From Amycolatopsis sp. FDAARGOS 1241 (lineage in GTDB: Bacteria; Actinomycetota; Actinomycetes; Mycobacteriales; Pseudonocardiaceae): a stretch of DNA of 64,000 nt. Under the pieces are notes generated by a model, which saw nothing but the letters and a program-made list of their open reading frames with translations, had not been told where the DNA came from and did not search any database. Made by a program: the position numbers and the translations under genes. Where the stretch lies: NCBI RefSeq assembly GCF_016889705.1, contig NZ_CP069526.1, forward strand, positions 8,832,001 through 8,896,000. The letters are read 5' to 3'. This document shows positions 1 through 9,593 of this stretch, piece after piece. Positions within the stretch are counted from its first letter, which is position 1, and each line of letters opens with the position of its first letter.

Positions 1-2
1 AG

Positions 3-557
3 CGGTCACTGCACCTGCTCGGGCCGGGCTCGGCCGCCGTGGTGATCGGGGCGGGCGGCCTGGGCCAGATGGCCATCCAGATTCTGCGCGCACTCAGCGC
101 GGCCACCACCATCGTCGCCGTGGACACCGCCACCGACAAGCTGGACACCGCCAAGCGCCTGGGCGCCGACGAGGCGCTGCTATCCGGCGACCAGGCGGTC
201 ACCCGCGTCAAGGACATGACGCACCAGCAAGGCGCGCAGCTCGTGCTGGACATGGTCGGCCTCGACCCGACCCTGCGGATGGCCGCTCAGATGGCCCGGG
301 CACTCGGCCACCTGACCATCGTCGGTCTCGGCGGCGGAGCCCTGCCTGTCAACTTCTCCAGCCCGCCGCACGAGTGTTCGGTCGCCGCGCCCTACTGGGG
401 CTCTCTCCCCGAACTCATCGACGTGATCGCCCTCGCCCGACAACGAAAGGTCAGGATGCTGGTCGAGCATTTCCCCTTGGCCCGCGTCGCCGAGGCCTAC
501 CAGCTCCTGCAAGACGGCAAAATCCAAGGACGCGCAGTCATCACCCCCCAGATGTGA
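3..557 (+). CDS. Zinc-type alcohol dehydrogenase, C-terminal part (5' truncated by window)
   Basis: The reading frame is already open at base 3, so the N-terminal GroES-like, zinc-binding half lies outside the window. What remains is the Rossmann cofactor domain of a medium-chain dehydrogenase/reductase. The glycine-rich loop GAGGLGQMA is followed by the second strand VAVDTATDKL, whose acidic Asp favours NAD(H). A helix KRLGADEAL and the strand LVLDMVG follow, as usual in this family. The end of the protein (ARVAEAYQLLQDGKIQGRAV) is the typical MDR C-terminus, so the 3' end is complete. The substrate cannot be inferred from this half. No partner gene follows. Confidence 0.85.
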   Translation, partial: RSLHLLGPGSAAVVIGAGGLGQMAIQILRALSAATTIVAVDTATDKLDTAKRLGADEALLSGDQAVTRVKDMTHQQGAQLVLDMVGLDPTLRMAAQMARALGHLTIVGLGGGALPVNFSSPPHECSVAAPYWGSLPELIDVIALARQRKVRMLVEHFPLARVAEAYQLLQDGKIQGRAVITPQM

Positions 558-1334
558 GCGACGCTCAACGCGACCCGGGCTGGCCTCCCGACCGGTGCCA
601 GGAAGGGGCACGTTCCCTGGGCGGTGTGTTCTCCGGCCTATTCTTGCACCGGGTGAGTGGGGAGGTGCTGATCGGCGATCGCCTCGGCAGCTTGGGCCCG
701 AACGCCGGCCGTGTTCTGTCGGAAGGCCTCTGCGTTGAACGAGTTCCTGCGTCCGCTCCGGACTGCTTCCCCACCGCTCGACGAAGCTGCGGGTCGAGAC
801 GGACCCGCTCGCGCACGGTGACGGCCCTTCGTCAGAGCAGAGCTCCGGGCCCCGCGGCTGCGGATGCCGTCCCGTGTGCCCTGCGAGGACAGGTGGCCCG
901 GTCCGTGCGCATAGTAGTCCTGCCTGCCGCCTACTACGGCGGCCTTAAGTGCGCTGGCCGCGTTCGAGGTAATGGCCAGTGACCGCTGGATCGGCGTGGG
1001 CACCGAGCTGATGTGCCGGTCCCGCCGCCATAGCGCGCCAAGGGCGGCGCCCGACGAGTGGACACCACCGCCGGCCACCTGAAGGACTGAAAGTTCAGCT
1101 CAGAGCGGTAGAGAACCGAGGTACCGCCGCCTCTGCCGGCGGCAGCATTGCACGCCCGCCCGCCGCAGGTGTCCGGGGTCGGCCGGGTCCCTGGGGCCTT
1201 GACCGGTGGCGCCGGTGGATCAACGTTGCGGGCGAAAGCCATCGGGAACTTTGCCGCCCTGTGGCCGGGCAGGCCGGTGGGCTGCGTCGCACCAGGTCCT
1301 CGGGCACAACACGATGACGCAGGACCCCGTCAGT
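558..1334. other. Gap with no supportable gene
   Basis: Frames on both strands are open over parts of these 777 bases, but their translations are low-complexity and rich in Arg, Pro and Ala. I recognise no domain, RNA gene or repeat here. Confidence 0.5.
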
Positions 1335-2297
1335 TCACGATCCCCACCGCGGGAGTGCGGGCTCTCGTGGGGTTCCGGGCCGGTCTCGAGGCAGCAGTAG
1401 TCGCAATGCACCCCGCCTGATTTCGGATCGGGCGGGAAGGGGCACCGTCACGGGTTCGCCGTCGATCCCAGCGGGCAGGCGGGGCGCCGCGCCGTAGAGC
1501 GTGATATCGGGTGCGGACCAGGTGATGGCCGGCCCCGACCGTCCCAGGGTCCCGGGTTGCCGCAGCGCGGCGCGAAGGTGCAGCAGCAGATCAGGCGGCG
1601 GGGCGGGCGGGCGCGTGACCACGATTCCACCCAGCGATCCGGTGTCGAGTGCGAAGCGACGACCCAGGTAGCGTGGAGTCGCGATGTGATAAGGGTTGTT
1701 GGACACCAACAGCACTTGGGGTAATTCGATCGTTCCCGCGGGAGTGTCCACATTGCCTTCGACCCATTGCTCGCCCTTGAGGTAGTTGGGGGCGATCGAT
1801 GCGAGAGTGCGTAGTTTGGCCTCCCGGTACCCGGGCTCCAACAGCGCGTCGGCATAGGCGCCGAATGAGACATTGTTGATAAACACGCGCCCGCCGATCA
1901 CCCCAAGGTCGACGCGTGCGGGATCGCCGTCGCGCAGAGCGTTCAACGCCGACGCCGGATTCTTGATGTCCAGGCCCAGATCCCGGGCAAAGTGGTTGCG
2001 TGTGCCCGCTGGGACCACAACCAACGGCAGGCCCGCGTCCGCGGCGACGGAAGCGACAGCCGACACCGTTCCGTCGCCCCCGGCCACTGCCAAAACCTCC
2101 GTTCCCTCCGCCACCGCCAACCTGGCCAGAGACGCCGCATCGTGATCGGCATCGGTCACTTGCACCCGCGCCCCGATGTGTTCGGCCTTCTCAATCAAGT
2201 GGAAGTGCGCCGGTTTGCCGCTGCCGGAGTGTGGATTCATCACGACCGTCGCCTTCGGGCGGGCACCGCGGCCGACGCCGCCCGTCACCGCGGCCAC
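1335..2297 (-). CDS. Diacylglycerol kinase-family lipid kinase (3' half of a broken PAP2-DAGK fusion)
   Basis: A 320-residue protein with the DAGK catalytic domain (LcbK/DgkB fold). The nucleotide-binding NPHSGSGK is at residues 21-28 and the signature GGDGT at 73-77. A DGEP-type motif near residue 285 belongs to the C-terminal sandwich domain. Such enzymes phosphorylate diacylglycerol or a related lipid at the membrane. The DNA just upstream on the same strand encodes a decayed PAP2 phosphatase in another frame. In actinomycetes these two domains are normally fused (PAP2 then DAGK), so this ORF is probably the surviving 3' half. I see no ribosome-binding site of its own, so its expression is uncertain. 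Confidence 0.85.
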   Translation of the reverse strand: MAAVTGGVGRGARPKATVVMNPHSGSGKPAHFHLIEKAEHIGARVQVTDADHDAASLARLAVAEGTEVLAVAGGDGTVSAVASVAADAGLPLVVVPAGTRNHFARDLGLDIKNPASALNALRDGDPARVDLGVIGGRVFINNVSFGAYADALLEPGYREAKLRTLASIAPNYLKGEQWVEGNVDTPAGTIELPQVLLVSNNPYHIATPRYLGRRFALDTGSLGGIVVTRPPAPPPDLLLHLRAALRQPGTLGRSGPAITWSAPDITLYGAAPRLPAGIDGEPVTVPLPARSEIRRGALRLLLPRDRPGTPREPALPRWGS

Positions 2298-2829
2298 CCC
2301 GGGCGACGCGTGTTATACGCACTCGTGCGAATCCGCGGACAGGCGACTCCCGTGGCGGCGACGTGCAGTGAAGCCCGGGTCACCGGAACAACCTCCGCAA
2401 CAGTGGAGACAAGGCGAATGCGGACGCCGCGTGATCCGATGGAAAGGCCGTCGACACGGGGTGGCGTGCCCGACGCAATGCCGGGGCCTGGCCACGCCCG
2501 GGTCGCCGGCGACGGGGAAGCGGCTTGGGGACCACGTTCGTCACCGCCGATGCCAGTCCGATGGCCGCTACGCCCTGGGCCGCCCCGCCGCCCCGCACCG
2601 CCTTCCACGGGCGCGAGCACGGCGGCGGGGGCCAACTGGGCAGCGAGTGGTGCGCACGGGACAACCTCACTTGCCACCGGTCAAAGAGCGGCGTGGGAGT
2701 ACCGGCGCCGGCGTCGAAATCGGCCTGGTCCACGGCATGCAGTTCAGCTCGCACCTCCGTTGTTGGCTCGCGGCTGGGTTCGCCGCGCAGAGGGTTCGCT
2801 GTCCTCGCCCGCCGCCTCGCGGGAGTCAC
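2298..2829 (-). pseudogene. Decayed PAP2 phosphatase half of the PAP2-DAGK fusion
   Basis: Minus-strand translation from about 2829 gives PLFDRWQVRLSRAHHSL, then VAAIGLASAVTNVVPKPL with RRRRP, and then AFPSDHAASAFA. This is the order of the PAP2 superfamily: the first helix, the KxxxxxxRP-like basic motif, and a PSGHAA-like motif with Asp in place of Gly. The frame closes at 2380 before the third phosphatase motif. Only a degraded stretch remains before the DAGK frame, which is out of phase. The family assignment comes from motif order alone. Confidence 0.65.
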
Positions 2830-2907
2830 AGTCTGCTTGGACTCCTACTGCGCGGTGGTCGACATGCGCCGCTTTTCTGCTGGAACGATCCGGGCAACGC
2901 ATCGTCG

Positions 2908-3354
2908 TCATCCGCCGGCCTTGAGCTTGTCGGCGGCGTCGCGAGCGATGATCGCCTCAAGCACCGTGTACTCCGCCTCCTCGATGGCGGCCATGGCATG
3001 GGCAACTGCGAACTCGGCATCGGACTCGGCCAAGTCGGCCTGCTTCGCAGCTTGCTTGACGTCCATCTCGTGGCGCTTTTCGCCGATGTTGGAGCGGATC
3101 TGCTGAACGTGCCTGTCCCACGACTCCTGGACATCACGCCACCATGAAGCGGCGTCGGTCTTCGTCTGCTCGATCTTCTGCCGCAGCTCCTGACTGCGCT
3201 CCTCTGCTGAGGTCCGGGCGCGGGCGACATCTTCCTCCACAGTGGCCCGCTGGGTGGTCGTGGCGCTGTGGATCTTGTCTTCAATCTCCTTGGCTTCGTC
3301 TTCAACCTCTTTGGCCTTGGCAGACATGGTCGCCAGCGCGTCTGATACAGCCAT
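2908..3354 (-). CDS. Small helical coiled-coil protein of unknown function
   Basis: A 148-residue protein starting at MAVSDALATMSAKAK, with a very good ribosome-binding site (GGAGGAG right before the ATG). It is almost wholly charged helix, for example KEVEDEAKEIEDKI and SAEERSQELRQKIEQ, ending in a short Ala-rich helical segment. It has no signal peptide or membrane segment. Related actinobacterial proteins are annotated only as hypothetical. The frame is open far upstream, but the strong Shine-Dalgarno decides the start. It lies downstream of the three-helix-bundle gene on the same strand, so the two may be co-transcribed. Confidence 0.7.
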   Translation of the reverse strand: MAVSDALATMSAKAKEVEDEAKEIEDKIHSATTTQRATVEEDVARARTSAEERSQELRQKIEQTKTDAASWWRDVQESWDRHVQQIRSNIGEKRHEMDVKQAAKQADLAESDAEFAVAHAMAAIEEAEYTVLEAIIARDAADKLKAGG

Positions 3355-3817
3355 CTCCTCCTCCAATACAGTGAATTGTTCTCGGCGCGAACCTGCCACG
3401 CCGGACAGGGCTGTGGCCGCTGGACAACAACGCCAGGCAGCAGGCGTGTAGGCACATAGGGCCCAGAAGTCCCGCGCACCAGCGCAGCCACGACGGGCAC
3501 TCTGGACCCAGGGTCCCGGTTCGGCCCGATCTCCAGCGGTCGTCGGCGTGCAGTCGTTCAAGCGTGGATCTGGCCGCGCGCTCGACAAGGATCGGCAGGT
3601 ATGCGTGGATCCGCGCTTGGTCGAAACGAGATCGCTCACGCGCAATCGGTCCTCGCACCACCGACGGGTCAAGCGCGGTGTAGTCGCGCGCGAGTCGGGT
3701 CTCCAGATGCGCGAACTGAATATCCAGTTGCTCGGACGCGGTCGCGTCCATCGTGTGGTCGTGCACGGTCGCCTCCAGCCCGTTGAGCACAGAGCTCTCT
3801 GGTCGACGTAGACCCAT
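3302..3817 (-). CDS. Three-helix-bundle dimerisation domain protein (DUF3562-like), C-terminus doubtful
   Basis: Residues about 23-95 (QLDIQFAHLETRL ... VVRGPIARERSRFDQARIHAYLPILVERAARSTLERL) match the short three-helix-bundle proteins common in mycobacteria and Pseudonocardiaceae, which are usually 70-100 residues long. The remaining 75 residues, rich in Cys and Arg, do not look like the family and run into the start of the coiled-coil gene. A frameshift near 3530, or simple stop-codon loss, is therefore likely. The real start may be the internal Met at 3751. The function is unknown. The family is thought to mediate dimerisation. Confidence 0.5.
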   Translation of the reverse strand: MGLRRPESSVLNGLEATVHDHTMDATASEQLDIQFAHLETRLARDYTALDPSVVRGPIARERSRFDQARIHAYLPILVERAARSTLERLHADDRWRSGRTGTLGPECPSWLRWCAGLLGPMCLHACCLALLSSGHSPVRRGRFAPRTIHCIGGGDGCIRRAGDHVCQGQRG

Positions 3818-4589
3818 TGCACGACACTCGCGTGAACGCTAGGTAAACGAAGTTGGCTTCATCATGGGCCGCAGTACGAGCGTCGACCCTGCGCGAGCGC
3901 CGCGCACCCTGTGACCAGCCAAGCTTCGCGGCGCAACGTGAAAACTGCGACACCGCGGAACAGCGATGAACGTCGACAACCACCTCGTCTGGCGCACGGT
4001 TTGCGCCCCCGACAGTGGGGTGCCGCGGAGGTCCAGCACGTGGCCCGCGACGTGACCGAGGAGTCCTCCGAGGCCGCTATCGGCGGTCTCTCGGCCTCAG
4101 CGGACCTTCCTTTGACGTACAGGATTCGGGCCGATCAGGGGCCGCGTCTGCGGCGGATACCTCCCACGGCGTTGACGGTGGCGGGAACACCCGCTCCGTC
4201 GACGGCTGGCCCCCCACCCGGCAAGACCCGGGGTTGGTTGCTACCGTTCCCGCGCCTCCGGCGGGCACCCTCCCCCTCAGCTCCGGAGGCCCGGCCCACC
4301 GATTCCGCCGACGGGTAGACGGTGGTGGCGTCGCAACCGGCAGAATTCACGGGTTGACGGTGTCGAGCACTTGACCGGACCGCGTGCTCAAGGAATGCGG
4401 CATCGACGGTGGCGAACCCAGCAAGCTGCCGGCGCCAATGGGGCCCGGTATGTGCGGGTTGGGAGTTTCGCGCCGGTCGTTGTATGCCGTACGGCTGTTG
4501 ACAACGATGATGTTTGCGTCGGTGATTCTGCGCTGACACAAAGTGTTCACGAGGGTGGTTCTTTTCGGGTGCTCTGCTGGTGAGGTGCG
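3818..4589. other. Gap with no supportable gene
   Basis: No ORF in these 770 bases has a recognisable domain or a convincing start, and I see no RNA gene or repeat. The last 100 bases are AT-richer than the surroundings and probably hold the promoter of the secreted nuclease gene that follows. Confidence 0.5.
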
Positions 4590-5165
4590 ATGTCAACGCC
4601 CCCGGCGACTCGGCCCGGGGAGGCATTCCGGAGGCGTCGCATGCGTGTCCTCGTTCGCTCGGTCACCGCGGTGTGGGCCGTTGTCGCGCTCGTCGGCGGT
4701 GGTGTGATCGTCACCGCTGGCGTGGCTGAGGCCGCGACCTGTTCTCGCTCGTTCCTGCCGCTGCCCGACTCGAGTTGCACGCCAGGCAGCTACAACTCGG
4801 CCGTCACCCAGTCCACCATCCACACCACCATCTGCGTCTCGGGCTGGACCGCCACCGTGCGCCCGTCCACGACCTACACCAACGCGCTCAAAGTCCAGGG
4901 CATCGCCGACTACGGCTACAGCGACACCAACCTCGCCGACTACGAAGAAGACCACCTCGTCCCCCTCGAACTCGGCGGCGCTCCGAAGGACCCCGGCAAC
5001 CTGTGGCCCGAGCCTTACTCGGGCACCAAGACCGCCTACACCAAGGACGGCACCGAGACCAAGCTGAAGAACGCCGTCTGCGCCGGCACCATTACCCTGT
5101 CTGCGGCCCGCTCCGCGATCAAGAGCAACTGGACCACAGCCCTGCAGGTCACCGGCATCGGCTAG
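4590..5165 (+). CDS. Secreted HNH-like nuclease domain protein
   Basis: A 191-residue exported protein. A basic N-terminus (RRRRMRVLVRS) leads into a hydrophobic stretch and an AEA-AT signal-peptidase site near residue 48. The mature part is about 145 residues with paired Cys. It carries DYEEDHLVPLELGG and NLWPEPY, the E-D-H ... N-L-W-P-E pattern of ββα-metal (HNH/DUF1524-like) nucleases, in which the EDH His is the expected general base. GAGG lies upstream of the ATG at 4590. The internal Met at 4641 is an alternative start. The gene stands alone. Nuclease activity is inferred from the motif only. Confidence 0.75.
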   Translation: MSTPPATRPGEAFRRRRMRVLVRSVTAVWAVVALVGGGVIVTAGVAEAATCSRSFLPLPDSSCTPGSYNSAVTQSTIHTTICVSGWTATVRPSTTYTNALKVQGIADYGYSDTNLADYEEDHLVPLELGGAPKDPGNLWPEPYSGTKTAYTKDGTETKLKNAVCAGTITLSAARSAIKSNWTTALQVTGIG

Positions 5166-5339
5166 ACACTCCGCAGCACCCCGGCTCCCGAACGCGACGG
5201 GCCCGCGGTCTCACCGCAGGCCTGTCGCTTCGGACACCATGCTGGACACCCGCCACCGGATTCGTCTTCGGCACCAGCTGACCGTTTTGTGCGGGCCGCC
5301 TGCGCGTACCGTTGGGCGCCTGAGGACGGGAGTCCGGCT

Positions 5340-6200
5340 ATGTCCGCAAGAAGCACCCTTCAGTACCGCGTCTTCATCTCCGCGCCGCTCCCAATCCACG
5401 CCCTGCCTCCAGCGGCCGGGACGCAACCGCAGTGGTCGCCGCTGTCTCACACCCTTGTCTTCGGCCCCACCGAGGCCGCGCTGGTCGACCCACCCCTCAC
5501 CCTCGCGCAGGCGAGGTCACTGGCCGATTGGGTCGAGGCGTTCGGCAAACGCCTCGCTCACATCTACATCACCCACTGGCACGCCGACCACTGGCTCTCC
5601 ACCGGAGAGCTCGCCCGCCGCTTCCCGGGCGTGACAGTTCACGCAAGCGCGGCCACGGTCGACCGGATGGTCAAGAACACCCCGGACGGCGTCCCGGCCG
5701 GAACGTGGGCGCAGTGGTTCCCCGGACAGCTCCCCGCAAACCCGATCCCGGTCCTAGCGCGCCCTGTCCCCGCCGGCGGCTTCACCGTGGACGGACACAC
5801 ACTGGTCGCAGTCGACGCCGGCCACAGCGACACCGACGACACGACAGTCCTACATGCACCGTCCATCGGTCTGGTCGCCGCGGGCGACGTCGTCTACAAC
5901 AACGTTCACCAGTACCTCGCCGAAACCACCGGCGGAGGCATGGAAGCCTGGCACCGGGCGCTGGACGTGGTGGAATCACTGCGCGCCGTCAACGTCGTCG
6001 CCGGCCACAAGGACCCAGCCCGCGATGACTCCCCCACCAACATCGGCAACACCCACGCCTACCTCGACCACGCGGCCAACCTGCTCGCGACCCAACCGAC
6101 GCGCGCCGAGTTCTACGCCGGCATGGTCAAGCTCTACCCCGAACGCATCAACCCTTACACCGTCTGGCTCTCCGCCAGTCGCTTGCTGAACGATCGGTGA
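5340..6200 (+). CDS. MBL-fold metallo-hydrolase
   Basis: A 286-residue protein with the metallo-beta-lactamase fold. The zinc-binding THWHADHW is near residue 80, a second metal histidine is in AVDAGHSDTDD, the bridging Asp is in LVAAGDVVYN, and the last His is in VVAGHKDPA. The start at 5340 (MSARSTLQYRVF) has GAGGACGG a few bases upstream and removes 17 unlikely N-terminal residues. Members of this group hydrolyse lactones, thioesters or similar bonds. Nothing nearby points to the substrate. Confidence 0.85.
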   Translation: MSARSTLQYRVFISAPLPIHALPPAAGTQPQWSPLSHTLVFGPTEAALVDPPLTLAQARSLADWVEAFGKRLAHIYITHWHADHWLSTGELARRFPGVTVHASAATVDRMVKNTPDGVPAGTWAQWFPGQLPANPIPVLARPVPAGGFTVDGHTLVAVDAGHSDTDDTTVLHAPSIGLVAAGDVVYNNVHQYLAETTGGGMEAWHRALDVVESLRAVNVVAGHKDPARDDSPTNIGNTHAYLDHAANLLATQPTRAEFYAGMVKLYPERINPYTVWLSASRLLNDR

Positions 6201-6601
6201 GGTCGGTCTCGATGGCCCCAGCGGCATCCGATCCGCACAGCACACCCCCCGAACCGCTCGGCCTCACACCGTCGCCTCGCGGCGACTTCGAAGTATCGGC
6301 CGCGTACGTCGGCGACGTCGCAGTTTCCGGAACGAGTGAAGTCTGCCGCAGCGTGACACCGTGCGATCCTCAGCCACACGGACTGCTCAGAGCGTCGAGC
6401 GTGAGGCAGCACGTGCCCACCATCGCACCCGATCAGCGCGACCCAATGATCGTCGACGAGGATCGGCCCCGGTCCGCATACGTCAGCTGACGACGGTGCA
6501 CTCGCGTTCGACGCGGAGCCACCGACACTGAATCGCACCCCCGACGCCCCTTATTTAACCGGACACGTGGGGGTGGAACCGTTGCCGGGATTGCCGGCGG
6601 G
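6201..6601. other. Gap with no supportable gene
   Basis: No protein-like reading frame, RNA gene or repeat was recognised in these 400 bases. Confidence 0.45.
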
Positions 6602-7087
6602 TTGGGCTTCACCCATCTCGAAGCATGCGAGAGCATTGTATTCGTGCAGGACAGGTTCACCGATGCTCCGACGCCTCGGTCGATCAACGATCTTGCGTAC
6701 GACTCCGCCTGGGATGTGGCTCGGAGTTCGACCACGCGCCAGTGGGTGGTTGCCGAGCGCGACTTCGACCACCACGGTCGGCACGTCACAATCGGCCTGA
6801 CGCCTGTCCGTGAAGATCTCGTCGCGCTGATCGTCTGGGTCGATGGACGCGTAGTGCACCACGAGCGAGGTACCGAAAACGCAGTCTGCGAAGCGGTACA
6901 CCAATGGACGGAAGCTGAATTTTTCGGCACTGTGCTCGCTAGCCAGACTGAAATCGCTAGTGCCCACCGGCCGCTGAAGCGGGCGGCGGGCGAGCGGCCG
7001 ACAATGGCCGGCCAACCCGAGGTAGCCGGCGCCCACCAAGCGCTAGAGGAACGCAAGCCACCAACGGCGCGTACGGCCCAAACCTGA
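6602..7087 (+). CDS. Hypothetical protein, possibly a remnant
   Basis: A 161-residue frame opening with TTG. The middle part reads like a real globular protein (QWVVAERDFDHHGRHVTIGLTPVRED and LVALIVWVDGRVVHHERG), with beta-strand-like alternation. The last 40 residues are low-complexity. The G/C bias at third codon positions is weaker than in neighbouring genes. No family is recognised, and there is no clear ribosome-binding site. It may be a degraded gene. The long antisense frame over the same bases looks less protein-like. Confidence 0.35.
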   Translation: MGFTHLEACESIVFVQDRFTDAPTPRSINDLAYDSAWDVARSSTTRQWVVAERDFDHHGRHVTIGLTPVREDLVALIVWVDGRVVHHERGTENAVCEAVHQWTEAEFFGTVLASQTEIASAHRPLKRAAGERPTMAGQPEVAGAHQALEERKPPTARTAQT

Positions 7088-7596
7088 GGCTGCACCGCAA
7101 CAACTGCCTTCCGCGGCAGGGCAAGTCTGCCGAGTGTAAGGCGAGGTCTCCGACCCGCGGAGAACGCCCCGCGCGGCGACGAAAGAGCCCGAGCAAGCCA
7201 GCACGTCGAAACGCGGCAAGTATCCCCGTGCGGCTGCTCGAAACGTTCGGCGTGGTCGGCGCGATCGCCGAGCTCATCGCCGCAGCCGTGGTCGGTACCG
7301 CCGTCGCCCCAGGGCCGCGCTCGTGGACTTCCGGCGAGAGCGTCCATCTTGAGGTGCGCGGCCTGAACAAGCCGAGGCACGCGACGGCCGCACAGGCATT
7401 GGCGCACTGCCTCTCTCCCGTCGTCTGCAGTGGCAAGCTGGACCGGCACTATCGGATCAGGGACCGCAGAGCTTGGTGCTGAGGCGGAAAGAGCCTGCGC
7501 ACAATCGTGCACGGGTCATCCCTGAAGGGTGGTCCGCGTCAGCCCACCGCATGTCAAGCTGCCAAGTCGCCTTCACCTGCGGTTCAGGGGGTTATT
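7088..7596. other. Gap with no supportable gene
   Basis: No supportable gene was seen. The final bases (AGGGGG before the GTG at 7597) form the ribosome-binding site of the epoxide hydrolase. Confidence 0.45.
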
Positions 7597-8826
7597 GTGG
7601 CAACGACTGCTGAACACGGAACCGATGCCATCCGTCCGTTCTCGGTGGCCGTCCCGCGCGAGGCATTCGATGACCTGCGACGTCGCCTTACCGCGACCCG
7701 GTGGCCGAGCCGGGAACTCGTCAGGGACCGTTCCCAGGGCGTGCAGTTGGCGGTGCTGCAGGCGGTTTGCAGCTACTGGGAGGACGGGTACGACGTGGGC
7801 CGCGTCGAGGCGCGGCTGAACGCGCTGCCGCAGTTCACCACCGAGATCGACGGTGTGCAGATCCACTTCCTGCACGTGCGGTCACGGCACGACGCGTTGC
7901 CGCTGATCATGACGCACGGCTGGCCCGGCTCCGTCATGGAGCTGCTCGATTCAATCGACCCGCTCACCGACCCAACCAATCACAGCGGCCTCGCCCAGGA
8001 CGCATTCCACGTCGTGCTCCCGTCCCTGCCCGGCTACGGCTTCTCCGCCGAGCCGGGCGAACTCGGCTGGGACCTCGGCCGCACCGCGCGCGCCTGGACC
8101 GAGCTGATGCGCCGCCTCGGCTACACCCGCTTCGTGGCGCAGGGCGGCGACGTCGGCGCCGGCGTCACCGACGCGATGGGCCGCCAGGCACCCGAGGGCC
8201 TGGTGGGCATCCACACCAACCTGCTCGTACCCGCGCTGAACGACCCCGCCGCCCTGCCCGCGGAAACCGAGCAGGAACGAGCGGCGCAGGCGGCGATCAC
8301 CACGTTCCAGACCAGCGGCAACGGCTACTTCGTCGAACAAGCCACCCGGCCCCAGACCATCGGCTACGCGCTCCTGGACTCACCCGCGGCCCTCGCCGCC
8401 TGGATGCTCGACCACGACACCGACGCCTACCACAAGATCGCCCGGGCCTTCCTCGACGGGCAGCCCACCGGCAACCTGACCCCCGACCACGTCCTGGACA
8501 ACATCACCACGTACTGGCTCACTGGCACCGGGGCCTCCGCCGCCCGGTCGTACTGGGAGGCCTACGGGCCCGACGCACCCGCCGCCCAGAACCCACCGCC
8601 GCCACCCCCGGTCCGGGTCCCGGTCGGGTTCACCACGTTCCCCGGCGAAATCTGGCAGACCCCGCACAGCTGGGCCGAACAGGCCTACCCCACCCTCAAC
8701 TACTTCCACGAGGCGCAGCGGGGCGGTCACTTCGCCGCGTGGGAAGAACCCCAGCTGTTCGCGGCCGAGCTGCGGGCCGCGTTCCAACCGCTGCGAGCAG
8801 GCACGACCGCGGAGCCGAGCCGTTGA
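7597..8826 (+). CDS. Epoxide hydrolase (alpha/beta hydrolase with EHN domain)
   Basis: A 409-residue enzyme. Residues 10-95 form the N-terminal EHN domain (FSVAVPREAFDDLRRRL...RWP). An alpha/beta-hydrolase fold follows, with the oxyanion-hole HGWPGS at 107-112. The nucleophile elbow is QGGDVGA, with catalytic Asp near 185, and the general-base His is in GGHFAAWEEP near 378. Family members open epoxides through an aspartyl-ester intermediate. The GTG at 7597 follows a strong AGGGGG Shine-Dalgarno, which rules out the longer upstream frame. The length is normal for the family. The proline-rich segment NPPPPPPVRVP lies in the cap-to-core loop. Confidence 0.9.
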   Translation: MATTAEHGTDAIRPFSVAVPREAFDDLRRRLTATRWPSRELVRDRSQGVQLAVLQAVCSYWEDGYDVGRVEARLNALPQFTTEIDGVQIHFLHVRSRHDALPLIMTHGWPGSVMELLDSIDPLTDPTNHSGLAQDAFHVVLPSLPGYGFSAEPGELGWDLGRTARAWTELMRRLGYTRFVAQGGDVGAGVTDAMGRQAPEGLVGIHTNLLVPALNDPAALPAETEQERAAQAAITTFQTSGNGYFVEQATRPQTIGYALLDSPAALAAWMLDHDTDAYHKIARAFLDGQPTGNLTPDHVLDNITTYWLTGTGASAARSYWEAYGPDAPAAQNPPPPPPVRVPVGFTTFPGEIWQTPHSWAEQAYPTLNYFHEAQRGGHFAAWEEPQLFAAELRAAFQPLRAGTTAEPSR

Positions 8827-8975
8827 CCCCCGCGACTACCACCCTGACGAGCGCCGAGTCACGGTTGGCTGCGGCGGGTCTGCGTTCGCACACCGGCCGG
8901 CACCGCGCCCAGCGTCGAGGAGACGTCGGCGCTACAAACCTCGTGCGCGGTGATCGACCGGTCGCGGGGCGAGGC

Positions 8976-9593
8976 TCAATCGCCGCACAGCCAGCCGTAC
9001 TTGCCGAGTCGTGGCCGGAGGGCGCGATCGACGCTCCATAGGGCGTTGCCCGGCGCGGCCAGCAGGGCGAGGGCAGCGATGATGTACCCGATCGACGGGC
9101 CGATGTCGGTAGCGCCTGCCGCGAACCATGGGAGGCCGAACGCTTCCGCCGCGGACCAGATCCCGAACGAGTACACGGCGCTCCCGACATAGACCACATT
9201 GGACAGTGTGCCGGTGAGGAGGCCGACCGCGATGAGCGTTTCGACAATGGCCGTCCCGACGCCCAGTCCCGCGGGCGCCACGGCCCCGATGTACTGCCAC
9301 AGGTCGATCCACTGGCGGATGACGGGAGTGGTGACCTGGTCGTGGATGCCGAACTGGTGCGCGAACACCTGGCCCCGCAGGAACTCAGGCCGCCACTTGA
9401 AGGAGGCGTCGATCGCCCACACCACCCCGAACACGATCCGCAGCACGCAGGCCAGCCGGCGACGGCCGGAGGACGCAGCCGCGGGCTGGTGCAGCTTCTG
9501 GTACTCCCGGGGCGCCGCGTCCGTTCCGGTTTCTTCCGCGAAACCCCGACGACCGGCCCCGCCGTCGCGGGCGTGCGGTTCTTCGTGCGTCAC
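8976..9593 (-). CDS. DoxX/DoxD-like integral membrane protein
   Basis: A 205-residue protein with a polar N-terminus of about 45 residues and then four hydrophobic spans: LACVLRIVFGVVWAIDA, then VGTAIVETLIAVGLLTGTL, NVVYVGSAVYSFGIWSA and IIAALALLAAPGNAL. The pattern and the conserved FGVVWAIDASFKWRPEF resemble the DoxX/DoxD family, whose members associate with quinone or thiosulfate redox systems. The specific role here is unknown. It is convergent with the epoxide hydrolase, with a 149-bp gap. Confidence 0.7.
   Translation of the reverse strand: MTHEEPHARDGGAGRRGFAEETGTDAAPREYQKLHQPAAASSGRRRLACVLRIVFGVVWAIDASFKWRPEFLRGQVFAHQFGIHDQVTTPVIRQWIDLWQYIGAVAPAGLGVGTAIVETLIAVGLLTGTLSNVVYVGSAVYSFGIWSAAEAFGLPWFAAGATDIGPSIGYIIAALALLAAPGNALWSVDRALRPRLGKYGWLCGD

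Noticed and set aside
638..1078. Transposase remnant on the minus strand in the first gap
   Set aside because: A few residues are reminiscent of transposase N-termini, but no catalytic motif, terminal repeat or target duplication could be seen.
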